From the NCBI GenBank assembly GCA_035542475.1, contig DATKLL010000134.1, positions 1 to 64,000 on the forward strand: a DNA stretch of 64,000 bases, read 5' to 3'. The notes beneath the pieces are model-generated. The model did no database searches. It saw only the letters and a list, made by a program, of their open reading frames with translations, and had not been told where the DNA came from. Positions 51,762 to 60,589 of the stretch are shown here, piece after piece. The DNA comes from DATKLL01 sp035542475 (GTDB lineage Bacteria; Desulfobacterota; Syntrophia; Syntrophales; UBA2185). Each line of letters opens with the position of its first letter. The stretch's first letter is position 1. The translations under genes and the position numbers were made by a program.

Positions 51762-52520
51762 ATGTTTTCTATTCCATTGATCGTAACAATAGTCCTGGTA
51801 ATTATGTTTCTGGCGGCGGCCATCAGAATACTCAAGGAGTATGAAAAGGGTGTGATCTTTCGCCTGGGTAGAGTAATTAATGCGAAGGGCCCGGGGCTAA
51901 TCATCCTGATACCGATTGTGGACCAAATGGTCAAGGTGGATATGCGCACCATTGCGATGAATGTCCCCCCACAGGACGTTATAACGCGTGACAATGTATC
52001 AATTAAGGTTAATGCCGTTCTTTATTTCCGGGTCATGGATGCCAATTCGGCTATAATTGAGGTGGAGAATTATCTATATGCGACTTCCCAGCTTGCGCAG
52101 ACCACGCTCCGGAGTGTTTGTGGCCAGGTTGAGCTGGATGAAATTCTGGGGCAAAGGGAAAAGATTAATGTTAAGTTACAGGAAATTGTGGATCGAAGCA
52201 CTGAGCCGTGGGGGATAAAAGTAACACTGGTGGAAGTAAAAGATATCGACTTGCCGGAAGAGATGAAACGTGCCATGGCAAAGCAAGCAGAGGCGGAAAG
52301 AGAACGACGCGCCAAGGTCATTAATGCCGAGGGTGAATTCCAGGCCGCTCAGAAATTGATTGAAGCAGCCGCTCTTATGGAATCGCAGCCGATGTCCCTG
52401 CAGCTCAGATATCTGCAAACATTGCATGCGATTGCTGCCGAGAATAATTCAACGACCCTTTTCCCGATCCCTATTGATATGATAAAACCATTTTTAGCGC
52501 TTGCAGAAAAGACAAAATAA
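51762..52520 (+). CDS. Slipin (stomatin-like SPFH protein)
   Basis: Membrane-associated scaffold protein of the SPFH superfamily; partner and substrate of NfeD. N-terminal membrane segment (about 3-22), SPFH domain with EYEKGVIFRLGRVINAKGPG, and a C-terminal coiled coil. 252 residues. The ATG at 51762 is preferred because GGGAGG lies 6 bases upstream; a GTG at 51756 overlapping the NfeD stop would lie inside that site. Confidence 0.95.
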   Translation: MFSIPLIVTIVLVIMFLAAAIRILKEYEKGVIFRLGRVINAKGPGLIILIPIVDQMVKVDMRTIAMNVPPQDVITRDNVSIKVNAVLYFRVMDANSAIIEVENYLYATSQLAQTTLRSVCGQVELDEILGQREKINVKLQEIVDRSTEPWGIKVTLVEVKDIDLPEEMKRAMAKQAEAERERRAKVINAEGEFQAAQKLIEAAALMESQPMSLQLRYLQTLHAIAAENNSTTLFPIPIDMIKPFLALAEKTK

Positions 52521-52544
52521 TTTTCATGGAAAGGTTCAGTATAT

Positions 52545-52874
52545 ATGGAAGCGAGAGAGAAAAGGCATATTTTAACAGGCGGTATGATTCTCATAACGCT
52601 CGGTGTTCTTATTATCCTAAGCACTACAAACATCTACGGGTTTGACAGGAGTTGGCCCATACTGCTGATTGTAATATCCGTCGGCACACTGATGCAGCGC
52701 GTCAAAGATATCGGAGGGTGGTTTATCGGTGTGGCCGGGGTTATTTTCCTTTTAGTAAATAATTGGGGTTACAATCTCCACGTAATTGCCAGATATCTTC
52801 TCCCCCTCCTCCTTATCCTGATCGGTATTAATGCTATTATGAAACATTATAAGAAAAGAAAACAGTCGTCATGA
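52545..52874 (+). CDS. Small membrane protein, DUF5668/LiaF-like
   Basis: A 109-residue protein with four hydrophobic segments (about 12-30, 38-52, 58-77, 83-100) and a basic C-terminus (KHYKKRKQ). The spacing resembles DUF5668 or LiaF N-terminal transmembrane domains; function is unknown. Overlaps the next gene by 4 bases. Part of the NfeD-slipin run by orientation and spacing. Confidence 0.7.
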   Translation: MEAREKRHILTGGMILITLGVLIILSTTNIYGFDRSWPILLIVISVGTLMQRVKDIGGWFIGVAGVIFLLVNNWGYNLHVIARYLLPLLLILIGINAIMKHYKKRKQSS

Positions 52875-53539
52875 AGGCAGTTGCAAAAAGTTCCGGGATT
52901 CTGGTTCTGTGTGACTTTGACGGGACTGTGAGTACCGTAGACATGGGTAATGAAGTTCTGAACCGCTTTACCGGTGAGGGGTGGGAGGAGATCGACCGTG
53001 CCTATTGCGCTGGTGTAATCGGTTCCAGGGTTGCATACATGCAAGTGGCTCCCATTTTTAAGGGGACACAGTCCCAGATGCTGGAATTTGTCAGCAACAG
53101 TGGAGCAATTGACCCTCATTTCCCGGCATTTTATAAATTTTGCAAAGATAAGCAAGTCGATCTCAAGATCGTATCAGATGGCCTTGACTTTTATATCAGT
53201 GCGATCTTGAAAAAACACAATCTTCAGGACATTGAATTCTTTTCCAATGTTGTAGTATTCCAAAATAGTGATATTATTTCCATAAAATTTCCCCGAATGA
53301 ACGATCAATGCAAGAAGTGCGGTACATGTAAAAATATTGTGCTTAAGCAGCTTCGGTCAGACTACAGCCGTGTCATTTATGTAGGTAATGGCTATTCGGA
53401 TGTATGCCCCGCGGGAGACGCAGATCTCGTCTTCGCAAAAGATGTCCTGTATGAGAAGTGTCGGCAGAACGGCACTCCTTGTATGCATTACGATAATTTC
53501 AATGATATTCTGGTTTCTTTACGGCAAACGATCATATGA
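52871..53539 (+). CDS. HAD-IB phosphatase, MtnX-like
   Basis: HAD-superfamily phosphatase related to MtnX of the methionine salvage pathway, and to SerB. The nucleophile motif is LVLCDFDGTVSTVDMG near 15-27. Motif II is KIVSDGLD, and motif IV is in YVGNGYSDVCPAGDADLVFA. 222 residues is the MtnX/SerB-like size. It contains a cysteine pair (KCGTC). No other methionine salvage gene is near, so the substrate is unproven. Start ATG overlaps the previous stop (ATGA). Confidence 0.82.
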   Translation: MKAVAKSSGILVLCDFDGTVSTVDMGNEVLNRFTGEGWEEIDRAYCAGVIGSRVAYMQVAPIFKGTQSQMLEFVSNSGAIDPHFPAFYKFCKDKQVDLKIVSDGLDFYISAILKKHNLQDIEFFSNVVVFQNSDIISIKFPRMNDQCKKCGTCKNIVLKQLRSDYSRVIYVGNGYSDVCPAGDADLVFAKDVLYEKCRQNGTPCMHYDNFNDILVSLRQTII

Positions 53540-53654
53540 AATTCTGAAAGAAACCGCTACAAGATTATTATTACGTATAACAGCAGACATTTGCTGTAAT
53601 GTCAAAATATCTTTGTCAGAAACGGTCAGGTGCGGCAGATAAATAAAGATGCAT

Positions 53655-55022
53655 TTATTTTTTTCGCCTCACAAGCCGCTTTCGCACCACCTTTACCCGT
53701 TTGGGGCTGAGGCCCTGACGGTGCTGACATGTCGCACGAGGACACTTCAGAATTGCCTGTCCAGACTTATCCGTTGCTTCCACTAAAAACGGGTTTTTAC
53801 AGCGCTTGCACTCGATGAGGTGGGGCTTACCCCAGCTTATAAAGTTACAGTCATTAGAGGGACAGGAATAATATATTTTACCGGCTGCCGTTGGTTGCTC
53901 CTTCAGCACATTTTCCCTGCATATAGGGCAAGTAAGCGCCAAGTCTTTCTCGAATGCTGCGATCTTTTTTGCGATATCATCATCCTGCACACCTTCTTCT
54001 TCACCTGTTTCATCAATAAACCCCTGCTCTTCTTCATCTATGGCGGCAGGTGCTTCCTCACCTTGATCTCCCCCAGCAACCTGAGATACTACCTCTGACA
54101 ATTGTTTTGTTAATGATGTTGATCCATCGGCCTCATCAACATCATGTCCTTCTGTGATAATCTTCGCCTGAATCTCGCAGTGAACTTCTTGGGCGTTTAC
54201 ATCCTGCATGGAAGAATGTTCAATTACACTTTGGGACTCGACCGGGGACTTTTCATTTTCAACGTCCATATCGTGGGTAGTTTCGGGAGGCATCTCTTCC
54301 TCAGGAAGGATTTCACCAATCTTACCAGTTTTCAGGACAGTGCCTCCTGCAAGGATCTTTTGAGTTTCCCGGAAAGAGGACGAAACAGATGGTTCCTCCC
54401 GATTCCTGGAACGACTGTACAATTCCGCCAATATCTGTTCACGGCTTAACGGACTTTTTTGCTGATCGTCGGAAGAGACCTGCGAAATTTTGACGCTCTT
54501 TGCAGGAGATACCTGTGGGGATTTCTGTCTCGAAACCGGAACCCCGTGATGATTCAAAGTCTGGTCGAATCGAGAAATTGCCGCTCCTATATCGGTGCGA
54601 CCAGATACAGCCTCTTCAATTGTCTGTCCAATGTAAGCAAGAAAATTGATTCCCGGCATTTTGGGAAAGATACGGTCTAACAGGCGGGCCATTATAACGG
54701 AGGATTGCTGCGTAAAAAATCTGCCCTCTGAGTCAATTTCAGCGTATCCTCGCTGAATCATATCGTCCAGCCAGGTTTTTAAGTAATCATCTGGTTGAAT
54801 GCCGATATCGGCAGCTTCCTGGAGAAATGTGTCGCGGGTATATCGTTCGATGTCATCTGAATGAGAATTCTCGATCTCAATTTCACGTCCACCAAGGAGT
54901 ACAAAACATCCTATGGTTGCGATATTCAATGGAAGTCCTCCAATTCCCTTTTTTGTTCCTATCAGGCGTTCGAAATGCCCGCCAAGGATTTCGTCAAACT
55001 GAGACCTTAACGAGTCTTTCAT
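53655..55022 (-). CDS. Unrecognised protein with N-terminal domain and C-terminal zinc ribbons
   Basis: 455-residue protein without a recognised function. Residues 1-160 form a compact domain (start MKDSLRSQFDEILGG) that occurs in no family I can name. Residues ~165-355 are low-complexity and acidic, and probably disordered. The last ~90 residues carry eight or more cysteines in C-x2-C pairs (CPICRENV; CPSNDCNF; CKRCKNPF; KCPRATCQ), resembling the topoisomerase-I zinc-ribbon repeats, and end in a basic tail (KRVKVVRKRLVRRKK). It could bind nucleic acid. Start at ATG 55022 with GAGG upstream. Divergent from the acidic SUMF1 gene across about 320 bases. Confidence 0.7.
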   Translation of the reverse strand: MKDSLRSQFDEILGGHFERLIGTKKGIGGLPLNIATIGCFVLLGGREIEIENSHSDDIERYTRDTFLQEAADIGIQPDDYLKTWLDDMIQRGYAEIDSEGRFFTQQSSVIMARLLDRIFPKMPGINFLAYIGQTIEEAVSGRTDIGAAISRFDQTLNHHGVPVSRQKSPQVSPAKSVKISQVSSDDQQKSPLSREQILAELYSRSRNREEPSVSSSFRETQKILAGGTVLKTGKIGEILPEEEMPPETTHDMDVENEKSPVESQSVIEHSSMQDVNAQEVHCEIQAKIITEGHDVDEADGSTSLTKQLSEVVSQVAGGDQGEEAPAAIDEEEQGFIDETGEEEGVQDDDIAKKIAAFEKDLALTCPICRENVLKEQPTAAGKIYYSCPSNDCNFISWGKPHLIECKRCKNPFLVEATDKSGQAILKCPRATCQHRQGLSPKRVKVVRKRLVRRKK

Positions 55023-55340
55023 ATGATACCTCATTATCAGTCGTTAAACATATGTATTATAAGAGCTTTATAATACTCGTTGTTTATATCGACAACTTTA
55101 AAGAAAAACAAAAATATTTTTATAATTTTTACGACTCAGGCCGATTTTCCATTTCATTAGTACTGCTTTGGATTAAAGAAAATGCTGTAGTGATCGATAT
55201 ATATTTAATCAAGTATAGCATTTCATGTCCATGTGCAGAGCACTGATATTTCGTGCAGCAAAAAATATAAATATCTTCGTGTTGGATGGAATGACAGCGC
55301 ACCATTATAACATGATGCAACAGGGGAACAGGAGATTTCT
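55023..55340. other. Divergent intergenic region between the zinc-ribbon and SUMF1-like genes
   Basis: About 320 AT-rich bases without a supported gene. It holds the candidate promoter at 55282-55311 for the plus-strand gene. No repeat was recognised. Confidence 0.5.
55282..55311 (+). promoter_or_regulatory. Candidate promoter of the SUMF1-like gene
   Basis: TTGGAT (55282-55287) and TATAAC (55306-55311) with an 18-base spacer, about 30 bases before the GTG start at 55341. Confidence 0.4.
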
Positions 55341-57530
55341 GTGGCTGCAATAATAAAACTCATAGACATTGATGAAGCCATAACTAACCTTCGCTATAAG
55401 AACAAGGATACCCTCAAGTACAAGCTTATCCACACAATAAGGCAGTATTATACAGATGAAGACTCGGCTGCGTCTCTTCAGCGCATCGACACGGAAGAGT
55501 TGGTCAAGGCACTTTGGTGCATAGGCGATGATCCGGAGTTAGTCAGGAGTAAGAAAAAAAACCTGAGCAGTGTCAAGTCAGGTATAAATGCCGACTTGAA
55601 GAGTCTTTATCAGGAAGGCAAAAATCCTCAGGGGGTAATTATCGGGCAGAATAATGTCTTTGATATGTCCGACGAGGCCAAAGACAAGGCACTTGGAACA
55701 ATAGCCGATGTTCTTCGAGAAAAAGGAACTGATACGATAGCTAAAATAGCTGAGGTATTGAAGGCAGTAAACGACATATTGTCTGATTCGGGTTCTTCTT
55801 TGAATATACAGGGCGGTTCGGAAACAATCAACCGCATGAAGGACCTTATTCTTGACCTATCACGTAAGATCGGATTTTCAATACCGGATGATTCCGGTCC
55901 GGAAGATATTTCCAAAGTTGCTGCTGAAAGGACACCGGAACAGCAATTATTAGAAGAGATTGATGCAATCGGCGAAATAGATATCGCGGACGAGATCGTA
56001 GACGAAGTAGTCACTGATGTATCCGAAGAGATGACAGATGAGATCATTGACGAGAAGGAGGCTGATCTCTCCCGAGAGATGATAGAAGAGACTGTTGATG
56101 AGGCAACGGCTGAGATTTCCGTAAAGGTGATTGATGAGATTGCGGAGGAGGCATTAATAGAGGAGATTGATCAGGGCATTGAAGACAAGATTATAGAGGA
56201 GATAGTTGACCATGTTGAGAAAGACAGTGCGGAGAAAGCAATAGAGGCAGCAGCAGAAGATGGATTAATAGAGGAAACCGGCCAACGTGCGGAAGAAACA
56301 GAAGGAGAAAGTGTACTTGGAGACTCAGGGGAAGACACAGTTGAGGAAATTCAGGACTATGAGCAGGAAAGTGAAACAACAGGTGAAGCGGACTCTTTAG
56401 AAATACTCGATGAAGGAGATGCCATCGATGAAGCTATAGAGGCAGTATCGGATGAAGTACCTGTGGAGGAAACTCTTGTTGAAGATGATTTGGATGAGAT
56501 ACAGGCTGATTCCGATGTTGAAGAAGTTGAAGGTGAGGAGGCACTTGAAGAAGAGGGTGAGCTTGTAAGTGAAGTTATAGAAGAAGACCTTCGGGAGAAG
56601 GCTGAAATTTTGGCTAAACTTGCAGAAGCTGCAAAAATTCTTGAGAAGCTGGGACCGGATCTCAGCGAAAGTATCTATTCCGAAGAAGAGATCAAAGAAA
56701 AGGCAAAGCTCTTATCTGAAGAATTTGACCGTGATCTCAGTGTTAGGGAAAGGTTTTATAACCAGCATATTTTGATAAAAGGTGGAGACTATACTATAGG
56801 GAGCAAAACTACAGTAAAAAATGAGCTTCCCGAGCGAAAAGTTCGTTTTCAGGATTTTTATATAGGGAAATTCCCTGTCACGAATGCCCTGTTTGAGGTC
56901 TTTGTGGACAGGACCGGCTACAGGACAACGGCGGAGAGACAAGGATACGGCTTCGTATATACACCCCGCGCACAGAGAAGAAAAAATATAATAACAGGAG
57001 CCGAAGAGTTTATCTGGAACAAGCATCTGCAATATAAAAAGGTGCAGGGGGCATTCTGGTATCAGCCAAACGGTCCGAACAGCTCGCTTTATAATAAACG
57101 CAGACATCCGGTAGTACAGATCAGCCTGGAGGATGCTCGCGCCTTTGCGGCCTGGACCGGCAAGAGAATTCCAACGGAAAAAGAATGGGAAGCAGCTGCA
57201 CGAAACTTTCGCGGGTATGTGTATCCATGGGGTAATCAATGGAAGGATAATGCATGCAACATTGAGAAAAGTTATTTTGGGGACACAACCCCTGTAGACA
57301 AATATCTCGAATTCACCGGAGAATCCGGAGTGGCCGACACCCTCGGCAATGTGCTGGAATGGACGCTCGATATCTGGGAAAGTCCTGAATCAGGAGAAAA
57401 GAATACGGACATATATGTTGTTAAAGGCGGCAGTTGGATTTCAAACAACCTTGTATGCCTGTCGAGTCGCTATCCAATGGACAGAAACACCTCATCAAAC
57501 GTCCTCGGCTTCAGATGCGTCGCGATTTGA
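55341..57530 (+). CDS. SUMF1/FGE-like protein with long acidic linker
   Basis: 729 residues in three parts. Residues 1-165 form an unrecognised helical domain with a heptad-like pattern (EAITNLRYKNKDTLKYKLIH). Residues ~205-430 are extremely acidic and repetitive (many EEIVDE-, DEI-, EEA-type units) and probably disordered. Residues ~470-729 are an FGE-sulfatase/SUMF1 domain: GGDYTIGSKT, PVTNALFEVFVDRTGY, RIPTEKEWEAAARN, DTLGNVLEWTLDIW and VVKGGSWISN, ending in GFRCVAI. Some family members generate formylglycine or build ergothioneine, but the catalytic cysteines are not clearly placed here. Start is GTG at 55341, with AGGAGA upstream. No sulfatase gene is adjacent. Function unknown. Confidence 0.78.
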   Translation: MAAIIKLIDIDEAITNLRYKNKDTLKYKLIHTIRQYYTDEDSAASLQRIDTEELVKALWCIGDDPELVRSKKKNLSSVKSGINADLKSLYQEGKNPQGVIIGQNNVFDMSDEAKDKALGTIADVLREKGTDTIAKIAEVLKAVNDILSDSGSSLNIQGGSETINRMKDLILDLSRKIGFSIPDDSGPEDISKVAAERTPEQQLLEEIDAIGEIDIADEIVDEVVTDVSEEMTDEIIDEKEADLSREMIEETVDEATAEISVKVIDEIAEEALIEEIDQGIEDKIIEEIVDHVEKDSAEKAIEAAAEDGLIEETGQRAEETEGESVLGDSGEDTVEEIQDYEQESETTGEADSLEILDEGDAIDEAIEAVSDEVPVEETLVEDDLDEIQADSDVEEVEGEEALEEEGELVSEVIEEDLREKAEILAKLAEAAKILEKLGPDLSESIYSEEEIKEKAKLLSEEFDRDLSVRERFYNQHILIKGGDYTIGSKTTVKNELPERKVRFQDFYIGKFPVTNALFEVFVDRTGYRTTAERQGYGFVYTPRAQRRKNIITGAEEFIWNKHLQYKKVQGAFWYQPNGPNSSLYNKRRHPVVQISLEDARAFAAWTGKRIPTEKEWEAAARNFRGYVYPWGNQWKDNACNIEKSYFGDTTPVDKYLEFTGESGVADTLGNVLEWTLDIWESPESGEKNTDIYVVKGGSWISNNLVCLSSRYPMDRNTSSNVLGFRCVAI

Positions 57531-57553
57531 TTTTAATGTACATACCCCTGCCT

Positions 57554-59350
57554 TTAATCTGAGTCAGTCTTCAGCACGGCCAGGAAAGCGCTTTGCGGGA
57601 TGCTGACCGATCCGATCATCTTCATCCTCTTCTTCCCCTTTTTCTGTTTTTCCAAGAGTTTCCGTTTCCTTGTAATATCACCGCCGTAACATTTCGCCGT
57701 TACATCCTTGCGAAAGGCTGAAACCGTTGTCCTTGCTATAATTTCTGCGCCTATTACCGCCTGGATGGCGATTCTGAACATTTGTCTGGGAATTTCCTCC
57801 CGCAGTCTCTCGCAAGCCTGAAGGCCTCTGGCGCGGGCACGATCACGGTGGACGATCTGCGAGAGGGCATCGACCTTCTCTCCGTTGACTAGGATATCCA
57901 GCAATACGAGATTGCCTTCCCTGTAGTCGATAACGTCATAGTCGAAAGAACCGTATCCCTGCGTGATGGACTTGAAACGGTCATAAAAATCGTAAATGAC
58001 CTCGGCAAGCGGCATCTCGTAGATCAGCTCTATCCTGCCGGGGCTCGAGTAGTTCATATTTGAGTTTACACCCCGCTTTTCCTTGCAGAGTTTCATCACT
58101 GCGCCGAAGTACCTTTCCGGCATAAACATGTTGGCGCGGATGTAGGGCTCTTCAGAGCTCGCAACGGAAGCTGGAGCAGGGTAGTTGGAAGGATTATCCA
58201 CGTAAAGCATTGTACCATCTTTCAAAATAAACCTGTAGCGGACGCTGGGGACCGATAGAATAATGGACAAGCCGTATTCACGCTCAAGCCTTTCCTGGAC
58301 GATTTCAAGGTGCAGAAGTCCCAGAAAGCCGCACCTAAAGCCTTGTCCAAGAGCTACGGACGAATCTTTTTGGTATATAAAGGAAGCATCGTTGAGCTTG
58401 TATTTATCGAGGGATGCGACCAGATCTTCATAATCGTCGGATGTGACGGGATAGATAGATGCAAAAACGACGGGCTTGACATCCTTGAAACCGGGAAGCT
58501 GTTTTTCGCATGGCCTGTCATTCAGTGTGATTGTATCTCCGATATGGACGTCCGACACGGTCTTCACCCCGGCGATGATGTAGCCGACCTCACCGGATGA
58601 GAGCTTGTCGCGCTTCTCACGGGAAAGGAGAAAGCGTCCGACCTCTTCAACTTTGTAATGGGCATTATTGTACATAAAGCGGATGATATCGCCGTTTTTG
58701 ACTGTTCCATCGAAGATGCGACAGTGTATGACTGTGCCGCGAAAGAGATCATACTTGGCGTCAAAAATCAGCGCGGAAAGCGGCGCCTGTGGATCGCCGG
58801 CAGGAGGAGGAATCTTCTCCACTATAGCTTCTAGAATATCCTCGACTCCCGTCCCTTCTTTGGCGGAGCATTTCAAATGGGTTTCAGGATCAAGCCCCAA
58901 CTCTTTATCAATCTGTTCCAAAACCTGGTCTATGTTTGCAGAGGGTAGGTCTATTTTATTGATAATGGGGATAATAGAGAGGTCATGTTCCATAGCAAGG
59001 TAGAGGTTGGCAACAGTCTGGGCCTGCACACCCTGGGCAGCGTCAATGAGAAGAAGAACACCCTCGCAGGAGGCCAGGGAACGGGAGACTTCATAAGAAA
59101 AGTCAACATGACCCGGCGTATCTATGAGATTAAGGCTGTATACTCTTCCGTCTCTCGCCCGGTAAGGCAGGGAAATGGCCTGGCTCTTTATTGTTATTCC
59201 CCGCTCTCTTTCAATATCCATCGTATCCAGTATCTGGTTTTTGAAGGTACGTTCATCAGACACACCGGTATACTGGATAAGCCGGTCGGCAAGGGTCGAT
59301 TTGCCGTGGTCAATATGGGCGATAATGCTGAAATTACGAATGCGGTTCAT
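57554..59350 (-). CDS. lepA: Translation elongation factor 4 (LepA)
   Basis: Ribosome-bound GTPase acting on stalled or mistranslocated ribosomes. GTP-binding motifs AHIDHGKSTL near 11-20, DTPGHVDF and NKIDLP. Domain order is that of EF-G without domain IV, with the LepA C-terminal domain (KRMKMIGSVSIPQSAFL). 598 residues is usual. Start at ATG 59350 lacks a clear ribosome-binding site and lies 13 bases after a hairpin and T-run. Confidence 0.98.
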   Translation of the reverse strand: MNRIRNFSIIAHIDHGKSTLADRLIQYTGVSDERTFKNQILDTMDIERERGITIKSQAISLPYRARDGRVYSLNLIDTPGHVDFSYEVSRSLASCEGVLLLIDAAQGVQAQTVANLYLAMEHDLSIIPIINKIDLPSANIDQVLEQIDKELGLDPETHLKCSAKEGTGVEDILEAIVEKIPPPAGDPQAPLSALIFDAKYDLFRGTVIHCRIFDGTVKNGDIIRFMYNNAHYKVEEVGRFLLSREKRDKLSSGEVGYIIAGVKTVSDVHIGDTITLNDRPCEKQLPGFKDVKPVVFASIYPVTSDDYEDLVASLDKYKLNDASFIYQKDSSVALGQGFRCGFLGLLHLEIVQERLEREYGLSIILSVPSVRYRFILKDGTMLYVDNPSNYPAPASVASSEEPYIRANMFMPERYFGAVMKLCKEKRGVNSNMNYSSPGRIELIYEMPLAEVIYDFYDRFKSITQGYGSFDYDVIDYREGNLVLLDILVNGEKVDALSQIVHRDRARARGLQACERLREEIPRQMFRIAIQAVIGAEIIARTTVSAFRKDVTAKCYGGDITRKRKLLEKQKKGKKRMKMIGSVSIPQSAFLAVLKTDSD

Positions 59351-59362
59351 AAAATTAAAGTC

Positions 59363-59395
59363 AAAAAGCCTTCCGGGTGCATATATGGAAGGCTT
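59363..59395 (-). terminator. Terminator-like hairpin just upstream of lepA
   Basis: On the minus strand AAGCCTTCC pairs with GGAAGGCTT (59387-59395 and 59366-59374) around a 12-base loop, followed by TTT. It lies between adk and lepA and ends only 13 bases before the lepA ATG. The usual ribosome-binding region is taken up by it. Confidence 0.65.
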
Positions 59396-59421
59396 CTTGA
59401 GTTTTTAACGTTAGTCTCTGT

Positions 59422-60096
59422 CTATGTCAGCAATGCGAGGAGATTCTTGGAGACTTCTTTCACGCCGGGGCGAGAATCCACCTGAATTACTTTCACTCTC
59501 TCTTTGAAGTAATTAATCGCGGCCTGTGTACCTTTTCCTGTATCAAAGTAGATGCTGTGTCTCTTATCAATGGCCGATTCATCCTGGTCATCAGCGCGGG
59601 TTAACAAGCCCTCGCGTCCACAAACACGGCAAAACAGCTTACCGTCCTTTTCGACCGGCAGATTTTCTTTGACGTAAATATTATTCGGGTGGTTATTGTC
59701 ATTGGGACACAACCGCCTTCCCATGATGCGCTTCTTGGCGGTATCCCTATCAATTTCTAGCTCAATAACATAATCCAGATTGATCTTTTCCTTCTGCAGG
59801 GCACTCCAGAAAGCCTCTGCCTGCGTAATATTCCGGGGGAAACCGTCCAAAAGCCACCCTTTCTTACAGTCATCATCCTTTAGACGTTTAAGGATCATCG
59901 GGATAGTGATATCATCGGGAACCAATTCACCCCGGTCGATAAAGGACTTTGCCTTTTTCCCCAGCTCTGTTCCTTTCGCAATGTTTTCCCTGAAAATCAC
60001 GCCCGTTTCCACCTGAGGTATCATGAATTTTTCGCTTACAATCGCCCCAAAAGTCCCTTTGCCGCTGCCGTTCGGTCCAAACATAATGATATTCAT
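59422..60096 (-). CDS. adk: Adenylate kinase, divergent
   Basis: Nucleoside monophosphate kinase of the adenylate kinase family. The P-loop reads GPNGSGKGTF (residues 8-17), where most enzymes have GxPGSGKGT. NMP-binding region with QVETGVIFRENI; the DGFPRNITQAEAF motif is intact; the LID has a possible zinc site (RRLCPNDNNH then FCRVCGREG). 224 residues is a normal long-form length. Divergence from standard Adk suggests a second, specialised copy or relaxed specificity. It precedes lepA by 71 bases on the same strand. Confidence 0.85.
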   Translation of the reverse strand: MNIIMFGPNGSGKGTFGAIVSEKFMIPQVETGVIFRENIAKGTELGKKAKSFIDRGELVPDDITIPMILKRLKDDDCKKGWLLDGFPRNITQAEAFWSALQKEKINLDYVIELEIDRDTAKKRIMGRRLCPNDNNHPNNIYVKENLPVEKDGKLFCRVCGREGLLTRADDQDESAIDKRHSIYFDTGKGTQAAINYFKERVKVIQVDSRPGVKEVSKNLLALLT

Positions 60097-60218
60097 GGTA
60101 TTCGACTCTCTCTCAAAAAAGTATTTTTAGCATGGCCTTCTATAATAGATTGGATGGTTTTTTACAATGAAAAATATTAATGATTATTTTATTAGAAGTA
60201 CTAACCTGTGATACGCGA

Positions 60219-60434
60219 TCAATGAGATCCGCATGAGCCGCAGGATGTCGCTTTACAGGATGAACATCCTCCCGATGAAGTATTGCCGATTTTTCCGCCG
60301 AATATCGACATCAGCTTCTCTGTCTTTTTTGATTTGCATTTAGGACAGGTGACTGCCGGGCTATCGCTGCTCGATCTGAATAGAATCTCAAAAATGTTGC
60401 TGCATTTTTTGCATTTAAATTCGTATATAGGCAT
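60219..60434 (-). CDS. FmdB-family zinc ribbon protein
   Basis: A 71-residue protein with one zinc ribbon (CKKCSNIFEIL, then CPKCKSKKTEKL) and a Cys/Ser/Gly-rich tail. FmdB-type proteins are putative regulators first named near formamidase and formylmethanofuran genes. No such genes lie here. Ribosome-binding site AGAGAG upstream. Confidence 0.88.
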   Translation of the reverse strand: MPIYEFKCKKCSNIFEILFRSSSDSPAVTCPKCKSKKTEKLMSIFGGKIGNTSSGGCSSCKATSCGSCGSH

Positions 60435-60514
60435 AATTCTCTCTTTTGTTGGTCTTATATAGTGATTGGTCGTCCAATTGTCAAGGGTATTAAGGCAGCT
60501 CCTAGGTTGCCATA

Positions 60515-60543
60515 TTGACGCAGCCGATACGCTGTGTTAATGA
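60515..60543 (+). promoter_or_regulatory. Candidate promoter of the aminotransferase
   Basis: TTGACG (60515-60520) and TAATGA (60538-60543) separated by 17 bases, about 45 bases before the aminotransferase start. The -10 box is weak. Confidence 0.4.
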
Positions 60544-60589
60544 CCGATAAAATGACCTGCCTGAATCAGCTTGTTAGGAGGAGTTCCCT

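Noticed and set aside
55341..57530. The SUMF1-like protein as the target of a diversity-generating retroelement
   Set aside because: No reverse transcriptase gene, template repeat or accessory gene is present in the window, and no A-specific variation can be judged from one sequence.
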